A stretch of DNA of 64,000 nucleotides from Sphingobacteriales bacterium TSM_CSM (GCA_002212725.1 MTCR01000082.1:16875-80874); one strand, 5' to 3'. Shown: positions 46,254 through 56,216, counted from the stretch's first letter. Numbers and translations: made by a program. Notes: a model not told the origin generated them from the sequence alone.

Positions 46254-48404
46254 ATGTTTACAAAAACCGCCGCGGCAGTGGCATTGTTGTTGCCTGTTTT
46301 ACTGCTTGCACAAACTACCGAACCCTGCGGTACCATGCCCGCATTGGCCAACCAACTGCAAAACAATCCTGCAGCAGCAGAAAAAATGCACCAAATAGAA
46401 GATTTTACCCAAAAATGGATTGATAAAAACGCCGGAAGGGTAAAAGAAATGGGAACCATAATAACCATACCGGTAGTAGTGCATGTATTGTACAACGCCG
46501 GTGTACCCGAAACCAACATTAGCGAAGCCAAAATCTTGTCGCAAATAGATGTGTTGAATGCCGACTTTCGCCGCCTGAACGAAAATGCCGATAACACACC
46601 GCCTGAATTTTTGCCCGTTGCCGCCGATGCCGAAATTGAATTTTGCCTCGCACAACGAGCGCCCGATGGGTTTCCTACCTCCGGCATTACCCGAACGGCT
46701 ACGGTTAAAACTTCTTTTACAACCAGCACCGACGATGCCAAGTTTAACAATACCGGCGGGCATGATGCCTGGCCTTCCGACACCTATCTGAACATGTGGG
46801 TAGTGCCTTCTATTAATGGCGGAAATGTGCTGGGGTATGCCCAGTTTCCCGGGCAAGATGCCGCAACCGATGGAGTGGTAATTGCCTATAACTGTTTTGG
46901 AACCATACCACCTTATATTACCCCCTACATTTACGGCAGAACCTCTGTACACGAAATAGGCCACTGGCTCAACCTGCGGCATATTTGGGGCGATGGCGAT
47001 TGCAGCGTAGATGACTTTGTGAATGATACACCCCGTTCCGACGGGCCTAACTACGGCTGCCCCACTACCAACAGTTGCTCTAATGAAAGCCCCGACTACA
47101 ACGACATGAAAGAAAATTACATGGATTACAGCAACGATGGCTGTATGAACCTCTTTACCCTGGGACAAAAACAACGCATGTGGGCTTTATTTGAACCCGG
47201 TGGCGCACGCTACGCCATTACCCAGTCAAACGGCTGTGTACCGGTAGAATTAGGTGCCAGCGATGCCTCTTTGTACAACATTGTGCAACCTTTTGGCGCC
47301 GGCAACTGCACCGTTCTGGAGCCGGTTATTCAAATGCAAAACTTTGGCACGCAACCGCTGTATTATGTACAAATAAGTTATTCGGTTGATGGTGGGGAGC
47401 TTTATACCACCGAGTGGACAGGCGAAGTGCCGCCTGCCGGCATTGTTACCATTGCACTGCCGCCGGTGGTTATCAGCAACGGCAACCTGCTGCACAACCT
47501 TTCTGTTACCCTTAACAACCCCAATGGTGTGCCCGATTTTAACAACGCCAACAACTCCTCTATGGTTACCTTCACCTCCGACCTGCCCGGCGCCCCCATT
47601 CCGTTTGCCGATAGCTTTGAAAGCTCTGATTTTCCTTTCGGAATCTGGGACTTCAGCTCTGCCGACGGCCAGTTTTTCGGGCTTAACAACGCAGCGGGGC
47701 ATACAGGCACTTATTCGGCTTATATGAACAACTTTGGGTACATAGCGCCGGGGCAGGTAGATGACTTTATTTTACCCAACCTCGATTTTGAAAACTTTGC
47801 CCCTATGCTGGAATTTTGGGTGGCCTACGCCCAACAAACCCCCGACGAGGATCCCGATGTGCTGGAAGTTTTGGTTTCTACAGACTGCGGCGAAACTTAT
47901 ACCACCGTTTTTATTAAAGGCGGCGCTGAACTGGCTACCACTACCGAACCGGTTTTGGGAACGGCTTTTGTGCCCAACGGCAACCAATGGCGCCGCGAAA
48001 CGGTAAACCTGTTTGGGTTTGGCGAGCTAAGGAACGTAATTATTGCTTTCAGGCAAACCCGAGGAGCAGGCAACAATCTGTATATTGACGATATTAACAT
48101 TACCGGTTTTACCGTTGGCACAGACAACCCGCTACAACAACCCGAAATACAACCGCAAATTTCGGTTTACCCCAATCCGGCAAGCCAAACTGCCGTAGTT
48201 GCTTTTAGCGGCTTTAACCTTACCCAACCTGCCGTGCTTCGGGTTACCGATTATACGGGCCGTGTGGTAATGCAGCAAAGTACCGCAATGTCTGCCCAAA
48301 ACACGCAACAACTCAACCTTCAGCAACTGCTGCCCGGTGTTTATTTTGTTTCTGTTGTTCAGCAAAACAAAACAGCAACTCAAAAACTGGTAGTCGTAAA
48401 ATAG
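46254..48404 (+). CDS. Secreted M43 zinc metalloprotease with T9SS domain (2)
   Basis: A 716-residue paralogue of the preceding protease with the same domain order. A signal peptide spans about 1-19. The zinc motif is HEIGHWLNLRH (His233, Glu234, His237, His243) with WGD after it, and NYMDYSND contains the Met-turn. The repeated phrase CPTTNSCSNESPDYND is nearly identical to the first copy. The T9SS domain occupies about 636-716 (SVYPNPASQTAVVAF...PGVYFVSV). It lies 62 bases after the first copy. The N-terminal propeptide part also aligns, so the pair arose by tandem duplication. Confidence 0.95.
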   Translation: MFTKTAAAVALLLPVLLLAQTTEPCGTMPALANQLQNNPAAAEKMHQIEDFTQKWIDKNAGRVKEMGTIITIPVVVHVLYNAGVPETNISEAKILSQIDVLNADFRRLNENADNTPPEFLPVAADAEIEFCLAQRAPDGFPTSGITRTATVKTSFTTSTDDAKFNNTGGHDAWPSDTYLNMWVVPSINGGNVLGYAQFPGQDAATDGVVIAYNCFGTIPPYITPYIYGRTSVHEIGHWLNLRHIWGDGDCSVDDFVNDTPRSDGPNYGCPTTNSCSNESPDYNDMKENYMDYSNDGCMNLFTLGQKQRMWALFEPGGARYAITQSNGCVPVELGASDASLYNIVQPFGAGNCTVLEPVIQMQNFGTQPLYYVQISYSVDGGELYTTEWTGEVPPAGIVTIALPPVVISNGNLLHNLSVTLNNPNGVPDFNNANNSSMVTFTSDLPGAPIPFADSFESSDFPFGIWDFSSADGQFFGLNNAAGHTGTYSAYMNNFGYIAPGQVDDFILPNLDFENFAPMLEFWVAYAQQTPDEDPDVLEVLVSTDCGETYTTVFIKGGAELATTTEPVLGTAFVPNGNQWRRETVNLFGFGELRNVIIAFRQTRGAGNNLYIDDINITGFTVGTDNPLQQPEIQPQISVYPNPASQTAVVAFSGFNLTQPAVLRVTDYTGRVVMQQSTAMSAQNTQQLNLQQLLPGVYFVSVVQQNKTATQKLVVVK

Positions 48405-48415
48405 TTGTTTTCTTG

Positions 48416-48459
48416 TCCTTTTTAGAGCTTTTGGGCTAACCTGAAAGCTCTAAAAAAGG
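48416..48459. terminator. Perfect 16-bp inverted repeat between convergent genes
   Basis: Arms 48416-48431 and 48444-48459 are exact reverse complements with a 12-base loop (tgggctaacctg). Each arm includes an A5 or T5 run, so the structure can work in both directions. It lies 11 bases after the second M43 gene and 150 bases beyond the end of the S74 protein gene on the other strand. Confidence 0.75.
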
Positions 48460-48611
48460 AACATCCTGAAAATCCGGCTAAATATCTGTACCCGGGCAGG
48501 CGGCCGAATGTTTGAAAGGGCATTTTTGAATAAGCAGATAATGCGGCAAATCACATGTTTTCATGTTATGTAGTAAGACTTGGTTACAAAGTCTTTAGCT
48601 GCCCATTCTGC

Positions 48612-51095
48612 TTATTTCTGCTGCAGGAGTTGCTCCAAACGGCTGAGTCTTTCCTCTAACTGCCGGTTTTGCTGCTGCAACTGGTTAATTAATTTTTGTT
48701 GTTCTTGTATTGCTGCAATGGCCAAAACAGCAAAATTGCTGTAAGCAAGCACTTTCAGGTTTTCGGGCCCTTTGGTGTAAACTGCATCGGGAAAAACCTG
48801 TTCTACTTCCTGTGCAATAAAACCCCAGCTCAACCTGTCAGATGCAGTGTTGTTTGTAAAATGGTACATTTTGGGTTGCAGTTGCATTACTTTACCAAGC
48901 ACATGCTGCATGGGCTGAATGTCTTTTTTAGCCCTGCGGTCAGAGAGCGTAACCCAGTTTCCGTTAGTATGGTCAACATAAGCTTTGGCAGTATCGGAAT
49001 ATACAAAGTTAAAATCTTGGTTGTTGTCAATACCTATTTGCCAGTATGCAGTACCGGCCGGCGGAGAAAAACGCAATCCTCCGCCGTCATTCAGCGGAAA
49101 AGCATTGGCAGATTGGCGGATATGCAAATCGGTTATGGGAGTTCCCAGTCCTATGCCTACTTTAACCGCATCGGGTCCGGCAGCGCCTAATACCAGGCTG
49201 TTTGAAGCATTTACCAGGGCATTTTTACCAATGGCAATGGCATTGGTAAGCGTATCGGGACCGGTTCTGGCGTTAAATCCTATAGCCACATTGTAGCTTC
49301 CGGTAGTATTATTAAGCAAAGCGCCGTTACCCAAAGCCGTGTTGCCGCTGCCGGCAGTATTGAGCTGCATGGCATTATTGCCCATAGCGGTATTGTTATT
49401 GCCTGTAGTGTTGGTAAACAGGGCATTTTCGCCAAAAGCGCTGTTGTTTTGCCCGGTGGTATTGCTGTAGAGGGCTTCTTCGCCGGTGGCGGTGTTAAAA
49501 CTGCCGGTAGTGTTGGCCAGCAAAGCGCCGGCACCTTGCGCCGTATTGTTGTAGCCCGTTGTATTAAAACTGAGCGCCGCCGAGCCCTGTGCGGTATTGC
49601 TGCTGCCGGTAGTATTGGCAGACAGGGCATTTTTACCCTGTGCGGTATTGCTGTTGCCTCCGGTATTGGCATACAGTGCGCGGTATCCTTGCGCGGTGTT
49701 ATTTATGCCTTCTGTATTGGAATACAATGCCTGCACACCAAATGCGGCATTGTAGCTGCCGGTAGTGTTTAAAAACAAGGCGCTGCTGCCGCCGGCCGTA
49801 TTGTTGCTGCCCGATGTATTGGAAAATAAAGCGCTTTTACCCGTTGCGGTATTGAAATTGCCGGTGCTGTTAAAATACAAAGCGGCGTTGCCAATTGCCG
49901 TGTTATCGGAACCGGTTGAATTGCTGAAAAGGGCATCTTCGCCAATGGCGGTATTGCGGCTGCCATCGGTATTGTTAAACATGGCATCTTCGCCAATGGC
50001 CGTGTTTCTTACGCCGGAAATATTGCCGGTAAGGGCATCTTCGCCAATGGCAGTATTGTTAAAACCGGTTATATTGTTATATAAACAAGTGGTTCCAATA
50101 GCCACATTGTTATAACCGGTGTTGTTGGAGTACAATGCGTTGACGCCGGCTGCCGTGTTGTTGTTGCCAATGGTATTGGTTTTCAGGGCCTGTGCGCCAA
50201 TTGCGGTGTTGTTAATGCCGGTGAGGTTGTCTTTTATAGCGCCTACCCCAATGGCAGTATTGTAATAGCCGCTGCTGTTGGTTTTAAGGGCATCTGAACC
50301 AATGGCCGTATTGCCGTCGCCGGTAGTGTTGCCATTAAGGGCAAATGCGCCTGCGGCCGTATTGTAGCTGCCTGCGGTATTGGTAAACAGGGCATTTTCT
50401 CCGGAGGCGGTGTTAAAACTGCCGCCGGCGTTGGAGTACAGCGCCTCCTCGCCCACGGCTGTGTTGTGGCTGCCGGTATTATTGGAAAACAGTGCGCCGG
50501 AGCCAAAAGCGGCATTGTTAAACCCGGTGGTGTTGCTTTTAAGGGTGGCAGTGCCCATGGCCGTATTGCTGCTGCCAATAGTGTTGGATTGGAGCGACTC
50601 AAAACCTGCGGCAGTATTGTAACCGCCCGATGCCTGTACGTTAAACGGCGAGGCTATGGCAGTATTGGCGCCGTTTACCCTTACACGTGCGGTGTTTTCA
50701 GAAAACAAGGCATAGGGTACGCTTAGCAGTTGGGTGGTTCCGGTAACGGTATATACATTGTTGTTTGCCGGAGAAAGCTCTGATTTGAGGAATTTGCTTT
50801 GCCCGTCGTTCCAGTTAATGCCCGAAAAAGTGCCGTAGAGTGGCGTGCCGGTTCCTATGGCAAGGGTAAACAAGCCAAACTGGTTGGTAACTGCCTGATG
50901 TTCTTCGGAGTACAGAACCGCCCCGTTTTCTGATGCCTGTAAAATGCTGATTTTAACACCTATTGTCTGAATGGCAATGACCTGTCCGCTTGTAAGGCGG
51001 GCAACTGCCTGATAGCTGACGGCCTGAGGCGCCTGTGCATGAACTTGCACTTGCAGCAATATTGCCGCAAATAAATACAATAACCGAACTTTCAT
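48612..51095 (-). CDS. S74-type repeat protein with YadA-head-like repeats
   Basis: An 827-residue protein. A signal peptide spans about 1-21. Residues 22-150 are a beta domain seen in Bacteroidota tail-fibre-like proteins (ending LLSVPYALFSENTA). Residues 160-601 are 26 consecutive 17-residue units of the pattern NTAxGxxALxxNTTGxx, a YadA-head-like beta roll. Residues 700-800 are a peptidase S74 chaperone domain with the Ser718-Lys723 dyad (SDRRAK), which self-cleaves after helping the fibre trimerise. A heptad coiled coil (QQQNRQLEERLSRLEQLL) closes it. There is no T9SS domain. Probably a trimeric surface fibre or adhesin. Confidence 0.9.
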   Translation of the reverse strand: MKVRLLYLFAAILLQVQVHAQAPQAVSYQAVARLTSGQVIAIQTIGVKISILQASENGAVLYSEEHQAVTNQFGLFTLAIGTGTPLYGTFSGINWNDGQSKFLKSELSPANNNVYTVTGTTQLLSVPYALFSENTARVRVNGANTAIASPFNVQASGGYNTAAGFESLQSNTIGSSNTAMGTATLKSNTTGFNNAAFGSGALFSNNTGSHNTAVGEEALYSNAGGSFNTASGENALFTNTAGSYNTAAGAFALNGNTTGDGNTAIGSDALKTNSSGYYNTAIGVGAIKDNLTGINNTAIGAQALKTNTIGNNNTAAGVNALYSNNTGYNNVAIGTTCLYNNITGFNNTAIGEDALTGNISGVRNTAIGEDAMFNNTDGSRNTAIGEDALFSNSTGSDNTAIGNAALYFNSTGNFNTATGKSALFSNTSGSNNTAGGSSALFLNTTGSYNAAFGVQALYSNTEGINNTAQGYRALYANTGGNSNTAQGKNALSANTTGSSNTAQGSAALSFNTTGYNNTAQGAGALLANTTGSFNTATGEEALYSNTTGQNNSAFGENALFTNTTGNNNTAMGNNAMQLNTAGSGNTALGNGALLNNTTGSYNVAIGFNARTGPDTLTNAIAIGKNALVNASNSLVLGAAGPDAVKVGIGLGTPITDLHIRQSANAFPLNDGGGLRFSPPAGTAYWQIGIDNNQDFNFVYSDTAKAYVDHTNGNWVTLSDRRAKKDIQPMQHVLGKVMQLQPKMYHFTNNTASDRLSWGFIAQEVEQVFPDAVYTKGPENLKVLAYSNFAVLAIAAIQEQQKLINQLQQQNRQLEERLSRLEQLLQQK
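49293..50618 (-). repeat. 26 in-frame tandem repeats of 51 bp within the S74 gene
   Basis: The repeats encode the 17-residue units of residues 160-601. All units have the same length with no insertion, and they diverge mainly in the two residues after Gly and in the hydrophobic pair. Residues Asn1, Ala3, Gly5, Ala8 and Gly15 are almost constant. Such an array can change length by recombination. Confidence 0.9.
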
Positions 51096-51137
51096 TTTTT
51101 AATGGGTTTAAGGGGTAGAAACATAAAGTACCTGTTG

Positions 51138-51167
51138 CAAAGATACAATATTGACGGGCGGCTGCAA
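51138..51167 (-). promoter_or_regulatory. Bacteroidota-type promoter of the S74 protein gene
   Basis: On the minus strand TTG (51167-51165) is followed after exactly 19 bases by TATCTTTG (51145-51138), a full consensus match. The ATG at 51095 is 42 bases downstream. Confidence 0.75.
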
Positions 51168-51265
51168 ACGGGCATTTGAAACCTTGAATAATATGATAAT
51201 TAAATTTGCATTAAAAAGCAATATGTTTTGCCAGCTAAAAGCAAACAGAGCAGGTTTGCGGCAAG

Positions 51266-52594
51266 TTAAATAATACCTCTTGCTTTCAGTTCGAGGTATT
51301 TGTTGATGGTGTTTACGGTAAGGTGTTCGGGCGGGGTTAAGATGCTGAAGATGCCGTAGCTTTGCAGTTCTTTAACGATGAGTTTTTTTTCGAAGTCAAA
51401 TTTTTCGGCAATGGTTTTTTGGTAAACCTCCTGAAGGGTTTGTGCGGGTTTGTTGAGGAGTTGCTGCAATTCGGTATTTTCAAAAAATACAACCACCAGT
51501 ACATGTTGCAGTGCAATGCGGCGCAAGAAATTAAGCTGGCGTTTTAAGGCTGCAAGCGTTTCGAAGTTGGTATAAAGCAGGAGCAGGCTGCGGCGGTTTA
51601 GTTTTCTGCGAATGGTAACGAACAGTTTTTCATAATCCGATTCGAGAAATTGCGTATTTTCTTTATAGAGCAGTTCCAGAATGTCGTGCATTTGTCGGCC
51701 GCGGTTTCCGGCGGGCAAGATGCTTCCCATTTGGTGGGCAAAGGTAATAATGCCGGCTTTGTCGCCTTTTTTTATGGCAATGTTTGAAATAACCAAAGCG
51801 GCGTTAATGGCATAATCGAGCAGGCTCATGCGGTTAAAGGGCATTTTCATAACCCTTCCTTTGTCAATGATACTGTACACCTCCTGCGATTTTTCGTCCT
51901 GATAGCGGTTAACCATTAAATTGTTTTTTCGGGCAGTAGCTTTCCAATTAATGGTTCGGTAATCATCGCCGGTAACGTATTCGCGAATTTGTTCAAATTC
52001 AATATTGTGACCGAGGCGGCGTATTTTTTTCACACCCAGTTCGTGCAGGCGGTTTGAGATGGCCATGAGTTCATATTGGCGCATTTGGATGTAGGAGGGG
52101 TAAACCGGTACGGTTTCGGGATGTTGAAAGGTAAAGCGCCTGTTCAGCAGTTGCAGGCGTGTTTGCACAAAAACATGGGTATTGTTAAACTGGTATTGAC
52201 CGCGTTGGGTTGGCCGGAGGTGGTACACCACTTTTTGAACACCGGCAGGCGGCAATTGGGTGGTAAACAAGAGATGGCGCAACTGAAATTGCAAGGGCGC
52301 TTCGTCAATAATTTGCAGCCGGGTGGCAAATGGGTAGCGGCTTTCCAGTTCAATGGTTATTTTATTGTCGTCGCCGTTGGAGAGTTTTTCGGGCAAGGTT
52401 CGGCGGGCAAAAAACGCCTCCCGGTTTCTGAACAGCACCCAGCCGTCTAAAAGAACCATACCTGCAAATGCGGCAAGCACAAGTTTAACCCAGCCAAGCA
52501 AGGGCGGGTACACCCATGCTGCCACAAAGAGCAGCACCAATGCGCCCAAAATTTTAAAAAAAAGGTTGCCGGGGTAAAGTTGTTTCAACAGCAT
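51266..52594 (-). CDS. DUF58 domain protein
   Basis: A 442-residue membrane-associated protein. Two hydrophobic segments near the N-terminus (about residues 10-28 and 32-50) anchor it. The signature VTGDDYRTINWKATARKNNLMVN (centred at about residues 209-230) defines DUF58, and the following part resembles a von Willebrand A fold. In many bacteria DUF58 genes sit with MoxR ATPases, but none is here. The gene is 11 bases downstream of holA on the same strand. Function unknown. Confidence 0.9.
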   Translation of the reverse strand: MLLKQLYPGNLFFKILGALVLLFVAAWVYPPLLGWVKLVLAAFAGMVLLDGWVLFRNREAFFARRTLPEKLSNGDDNKITIELESRYPFATRLQIIDEAPLQFQLRHLLFTTQLPPAGVQKVVYHLRPTQRGQYQFNNTHVFVQTRLQLLNRRFTFQHPETVPVYPSYIQMRQYELMAISNRLHELGVKKIRRLGHNIEFEQIREYVTGDDYRTINWKATARKNNLMVNRYQDEKSQEVYSIIDKGRVMKMPFNRMSLLDYAINAALVISNIAIKKGDKAGIITFAHQMGSILPAGNRGRQMHDILELLYKENTQFLESDYEKLFVTIRRKLNRRSLLLLYTNFETLAALKRQLNFLRRIALQHVLVVVFFENTELQQLLNKPAQTLQEVYQKTIAEKFDFEKKLIVKELQSYGIFSILTPPEHLTVNTINKYLELKARGII

Positions 52595-52605
52595 AGGTGG
52601 TTGGT

Positions 52606-53616
52606 CTAAGTATAGAGCAGTTGCAGCAACAGTTCTTTCATGAGGTCGGCATCGGTAGTGCCGGGGGCGTTGTTGTATCCTTTTGATTTCAGGTCGTAGG
52701 TATAAAGTAGCTCAAGAGCTTTTCGGGTTTTATGGGCCGGAAAATTTTTTACCCCTGCTTTGTAATCCTTCAATGCCCAGGCATTGCTTAAGCCCATTGC
52801 TTTTATTATTTGTGCTTCGGGTTGGCGCATTACATGGTGGTAAATGTATAATTTGCTGAAAAACCGGTACAGGCTGGCAATGAGCAAAACAAGCGGTCCG
52901 GCTTTGGGGTTGGCGCTAAAATAATCGGCCATTTTAAATACGCGCACTGTTTGGCGGTTTGCCACGGCATCTTGCAGTTCAAAGACGTTGTATTCTTTGC
53001 TAATGCCAATGTTATCGGCAATATGTTGTTTGTTTACGGTGGTATTAGGCGCTATATTAAGCAGGAGTTTATCCAGTTCATTGGCAATATGCCCCAAATC
53101 GTTGCCCAGGTATTCTACCAGCATGGCGGCGGCTTCATGCTCAATTTGGCAATGGTGTGCCTGCATGTATTTTTTTATCCAATCCGGGATTTGGCTTTCG
53201 TAGAATTTTTTTGCGTCAAAAATTACCCCTTTATGGTGTACAATGGCTTGCGCCAGTTTGCTGTTGCTGCGCACCTTTTTACCCTTGTATGCCAATACCA
53301 GCAGGGTGGTTGGCATGGGGTTCTGGGCATATTTTTCCAGTTTTTCAATATCGGGCAGTTGCTGGGCTTCCTTTACAATAACCACCTGATGGCTTGCCAT
53401 CATAGGATAGCGCCTTGCTGTTGAGGCAATGGTTTCGGCATCGGTATCTTTACCATACAATACCATGAGGTTAAACTCTTTATCGGCATCGGTCAATACT
53501 TCGTTTTCGAGGTAATACACCAGCCGGTCAATAAAAAAAGTTTCTTCGCCCTGCAACAGGTAAATAGTCCGGTATTGTTTGTTGCGCAGTTCGCGCCGTA
53601 TTTCTTCAAAGGTCAT
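52606..53616 (-). CDS. holA: DNA polymerase III delta subunit
   Basis: A 336-residue clamp-loader subunit that opens the beta sliding clamp. The N-terminal nucleotide-binding-like fold begins IYLLQGEETFFIDRL (residues 18-32), typical of HolA, and VVIVKEAQQLPD resembles the sensor segment. The C-terminal collar helices include FELQDAVANRQ and LVLLIASLYRFFSKLY. Length is normal. It starts the two-gene minus unit with DUF58; a -7-like TACTTTTG (53658-53651 on the minus strand) lies 34 bases upstream. Divergent from lpd. Confidence 0.93.
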   Translation of the reverse strand: MTFEEIRRELRNKQYRTIYLLQGEETFFIDRLVYYLENEVLTDADKEFNLMVLYGKDTDAETIASTARRYPMMASHQVVIVKEAQQLPDIEKLEKYAQNPMPTTLLVLAYKGKKVRSNSKLAQAIVHHKGVIFDAKKFYESQIPDWIKKYMQAHHCQIEHEAAAMLVEYLGNDLGHIANELDKLLLNIAPNTTVNKQHIADNIGISKEYNVFELQDAVANRQTVRVFKMADYFSANPKAGPLVLLIASLYRFFSKLYIYHHVMRQPEAQIIKAMGLSNAWALKDYKAGVKNFPAHKTRKALELLYTYDLKSKGYNNAPGTTDADLMKELLLQLLYT

Positions 53617-53856
53617 ATGTATGGTATGGCTTAGCCCGGTAAAATTACCGCAAAAGTATTATAATTTGAACTTTTTTACTCCATAAATGCCAATATAGGT
53701 TAAAATGGGCGTTTGGCACCGGCCCGGCTTGTCATTAATAGCGGCGGCAGGCAGATTTTTTCGGGGTAAAAAACTATCTTTGCGGCCATAAACAAACCTG
53801 TACGGCATTTGTACATTTTTCTTCAACCAAATTAGTTTAACATCAAATAACAATTC

Positions 53857-55251
53857 ATGGCATCATTTGATTTAATTGTAATAGGCAGCGGCCCGGGTGG
53901 TTATGTGGCTGCCATACGCGCCGCCCAGCTTGGCATGAACGTGGCGGTGGTAGAACGCGAGTCGTTGGGCGGTATTTGCCTAAATTGGGGCTGCATTCCT
54001 ACCAAAGCCCTGCTGAAAAGCGCTCAGGTATTTGACTATATAAAACATGCGTCAAGTTTTGGCATACAGGTAGCAGATGCCAGACCCGATTTCGGGGCCA
54101 TGATTAAGCGCAGCCGCGAAGTAGCCAACGGCATGAGCAAAGGCATTCAGTTTTTGTTTAAGAAAAATAAAATTACGGTTATTGATGGTTTTGGCAAACT
54201 GCTAACGGCAAACAAGGCAGAGGTTACCGCCGCCGATGGCACCAAAACAGAGCATATAGCAAAAAATATTATTCTGGCTACCGGCGCTCGCTCGCGGCAG
54301 TTGCCCAATTTACCGCAGGACGGCAAAAAAATAATAGGCTACCGCGAAGCTATGTCGCTGCCCACACAACCCGAAAGCATGGTAATTGTAGGTGCGGGCG
54401 CCATTGGGGTAGAGTTTGCTTACTTTTACAACTCCATAGGCACCAAAGTTACGCTGGTAGAATTTATGCCCCGCCTTACCCCTGTTGAAGACGAAGAGGT
54501 ATCGAAAGAACTGGAGCGGCAATACAAAAAAGCAGGTATTGAGGTGCTTACCGGCACCACTGCCGATTCGGTTGATACATCGGGCAAGCAATGCGTGGTA
54601 AACCTTACGGTAAAAGGAACCGAAAAACGGCAGATAACCTGCGATGTGGTACTTTCGGCCGTAGGCTATACACCCAATATTGAAAACATAGGGCTGGAAG
54701 CGCTGGGCGTTGCCACAGAAAAAGGCACGGTTATTACCGATGAATACTACCGCACCAACGTAAAAGGAATTTTTGCCATTGGCGATATTACCAAAGGCCC
54801 CGCACTGGCGCACGTAGCCTCTGCCGAAGGCATTATTTGCGTTGAATACATTGCCGGGCTAAACCCCCAACCTTTAGATTACGGCAACCTGCCCGGCTGT
54901 ACTTACTGCCAGCCCGAAATTGCATCGGTAGGCCTTACCGAACAAAAAGCCAAAGAAATGGGCTATGATATCAGAGTGGGTAAATTTCCGTTTACCGCTT
55001 CGGGCAAAGCCAAGGCCGCCGGCCACAGCGAAGGGTTTGTAAAGGTAATTTTCGATGCAAAATATGGTGAATGGCTGGGCGCACACATGATTGGCGCCAA
55101 CGTTACCGAAATGATTGCCGAAGTAGTGGCAGCCCGAAAACTGGAAACCACCGGACACGAAATTATTAAAACCGTGCACCCGCACCCCACCATGTCGGAG
55201 GCTATTATGGAAGCAACCGCCGCCGCTTATGGCGAGGTAATTCACCTTTGA
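53857..55251 (+). CDS. lpdA: Dihydrolipoyl dehydrogenase
   Basis: A 464-residue FAD enzyme that reoxidises dihydrolipoamide of 2-oxoacid dehydrogenase or glycine-cleavage complexes with NAD+. The FAD loop GSGPGG is at residues 10-15. The redox disulfide is Cys41/Cys46 in GGICLNWGCIPTK. The NAD motif is GAGAIGVEF near the centre, and the catalytic His-Glu pair is in HPHPTMSE near the C-terminus. A -7 box TATCTTTG lies at 53775-53782. No E1/E2 genes are beside it. A terminator follows at 55380-55409. Confidence 0.96.
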   Translation: MASFDLIVIGSGPGGYVAAIRAAQLGMNVAVVERESLGGICLNWGCIPTKALLKSAQVFDYIKHASSFGIQVADARPDFGAMIKRSREVANGMSKGIQFLFKKNKITVIDGFGKLLTANKAEVTAADGTKTEHIAKNIILATGARSRQLPNLPQDGKKIIGYREAMSLPTQPESMVIVGAGAIGVEFAYFYNSIGTKVTLVEFMPRLTPVEDEEVSKELERQYKKAGIEVLTGTTADSVDTSGKQCVVNLTVKGTEKRQITCDVVLSAVGYTPNIENIGLEALGVATEKGTVITDEYYRTNVKGIFAIGDITKGPALAHVASAEGIICVEYIAGLNPQPLDYGNLPGCTYCQPEIASVGLTEQKAKEMGYDIRVGKFPFTASGKAKAAGHSEGFVKVIFDAKYGEWLGAHMIGANVTEMIAEVVAARKLETTGHEIIKTVHPHPTMSEAIMEATAAAYGEVIHL

Positions 55252-55379
55252 AACCCCAAACCTTGCCTGTTTTGAAATTTTTTTCGGGGTAAAAAAGCCA
55301 ACCGGCTTAATTCCCGAATAAAAACCTATCTTTACACCGCTTTTTACAGTTTGCCACTCTAAACTTGTTTTTATATTGC

Positions 55380-55409
55380 AAAGTTGCCCTTTTTTAGGGG
55401 CAACTTTTT
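55380..55409 (+). terminator. Terminator after lpd
   Basis: The arms aaagttgccc (55380-55389) and gggcaacttt (55398-55407) pair perfectly around an 8-base T-rich loop and are followed by further T residues. It lies about 130 bases past the stop. Confidence 0.85.
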
Positions 55410-55492
55410 GTATTTCAGCACTTTTCAAACACCGGCTGCGTTATTACAGAGAAGTGCAAATATATTTTAACCGGCAAACTACCTTAGTTGTA

Positions 55493-56134
55493 ATGAAAAA
55501 AATTATAAGCCTTTTACCCGTTATGGCATTACTGGTTTTGTCTAACTGCCAGCCTACCGTAACGTTTACCGAACCACAACCCGCCAATACCGAAAATGTG
55601 CCCGATTTTCCTGACCGCCTGCAGGGAACATACCTGAGTACCGAAAATAACGCTATGTTGCTTGTTTCCGATAAAGTAATAAAGCGGGTGTATGATTACG
55701 ATGCAAAAGTACATACCAACCAACTCGACAGCAATGTGCAACTGCGCGGCGATACACTGGTTGACCTGAAAACCAATGAAAAAATGCCCGTTAAATTTGA
55801 AGGCGACAGCATTATAACGCACATGCATTATACTGATACCTTGTTTGTACTTAACAACGAAAACGTAATGCGAAAACTAAAAGGGCATTACTTTTTAAAC
55901 ACCAAATACAGCCCCGATAGCTGGGAGGTAAAAAAACTCCACCTCTCGCGGGGTAAACTTACCATAAGCCGCATTACCAGCGCCGCCGATATTGCCAACC
56001 TGCTGGAATATGCCGAAAATAACCAAGATACCGTGCCGCCTTACAAAGTTACCATAACCAAAAAACAGTTCAGAAAATATGTAAGGAAAAACGGCTTTAC
56101 CAACGACGAAGTATTTATAAGGCAAAAAAAATAA
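55493..56134 (+). CDS. Hypothetical lipoprotein
   Basis: The ATG at 55493 gives 213 residues with a typical lipoprotein signal (KKIISLLPVMALLVLSNC, Cys19); an upstream ATG at 55376 runs through the lpd terminator and was rejected. The mature protein is charged and beta-rich, with phrases such as LQGTYLSTENNAMLLVSDKVI and ITKKQFRKYVRKNGF. I do not recognise a family. It is followed by the WD40 gene on the same strand, 82 bases away. Confidence 0.7.
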   Translation: MKKIISLLPVMALLVLSNCQPTVTFTEPQPANTENVPDFPDRLQGTYLSTENNAMLLVSDKVIKRVYDYDAKVHTNQLDSNVQLRGDTLVDLKTNEKMPVKFEGDSIITHMHYTDTLFVLNNENVMRKLKGHYFLNTKYSPDSWEVKKLHLSRGKLTISRITSAADIANLLEYAENNQDTVPPYKVTITKKQFRKYVRKNGFTNDEVFIRQKK

Positions 56135-56216
56135 CCGCCGTGCACAGTCCTCACCAACTGCCCCCGCACGGGCGGCTTGCAACAACAATCTGCTTAAACA
56201 AAAACCTGTACCATAC

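Noticed and set aside
46299..47174. Minus-strand open frame of 291 codons
   Set aside because: Antisense to the second M43 gene, which has a signal peptide, zinc site and sorting domain.
49293..50618. Possible CRISPR-like array because of regular repeats
   Set aside because: Units are contiguous 51-bp coding repeats without spacers, in frame with a signal peptide and S74 domain.
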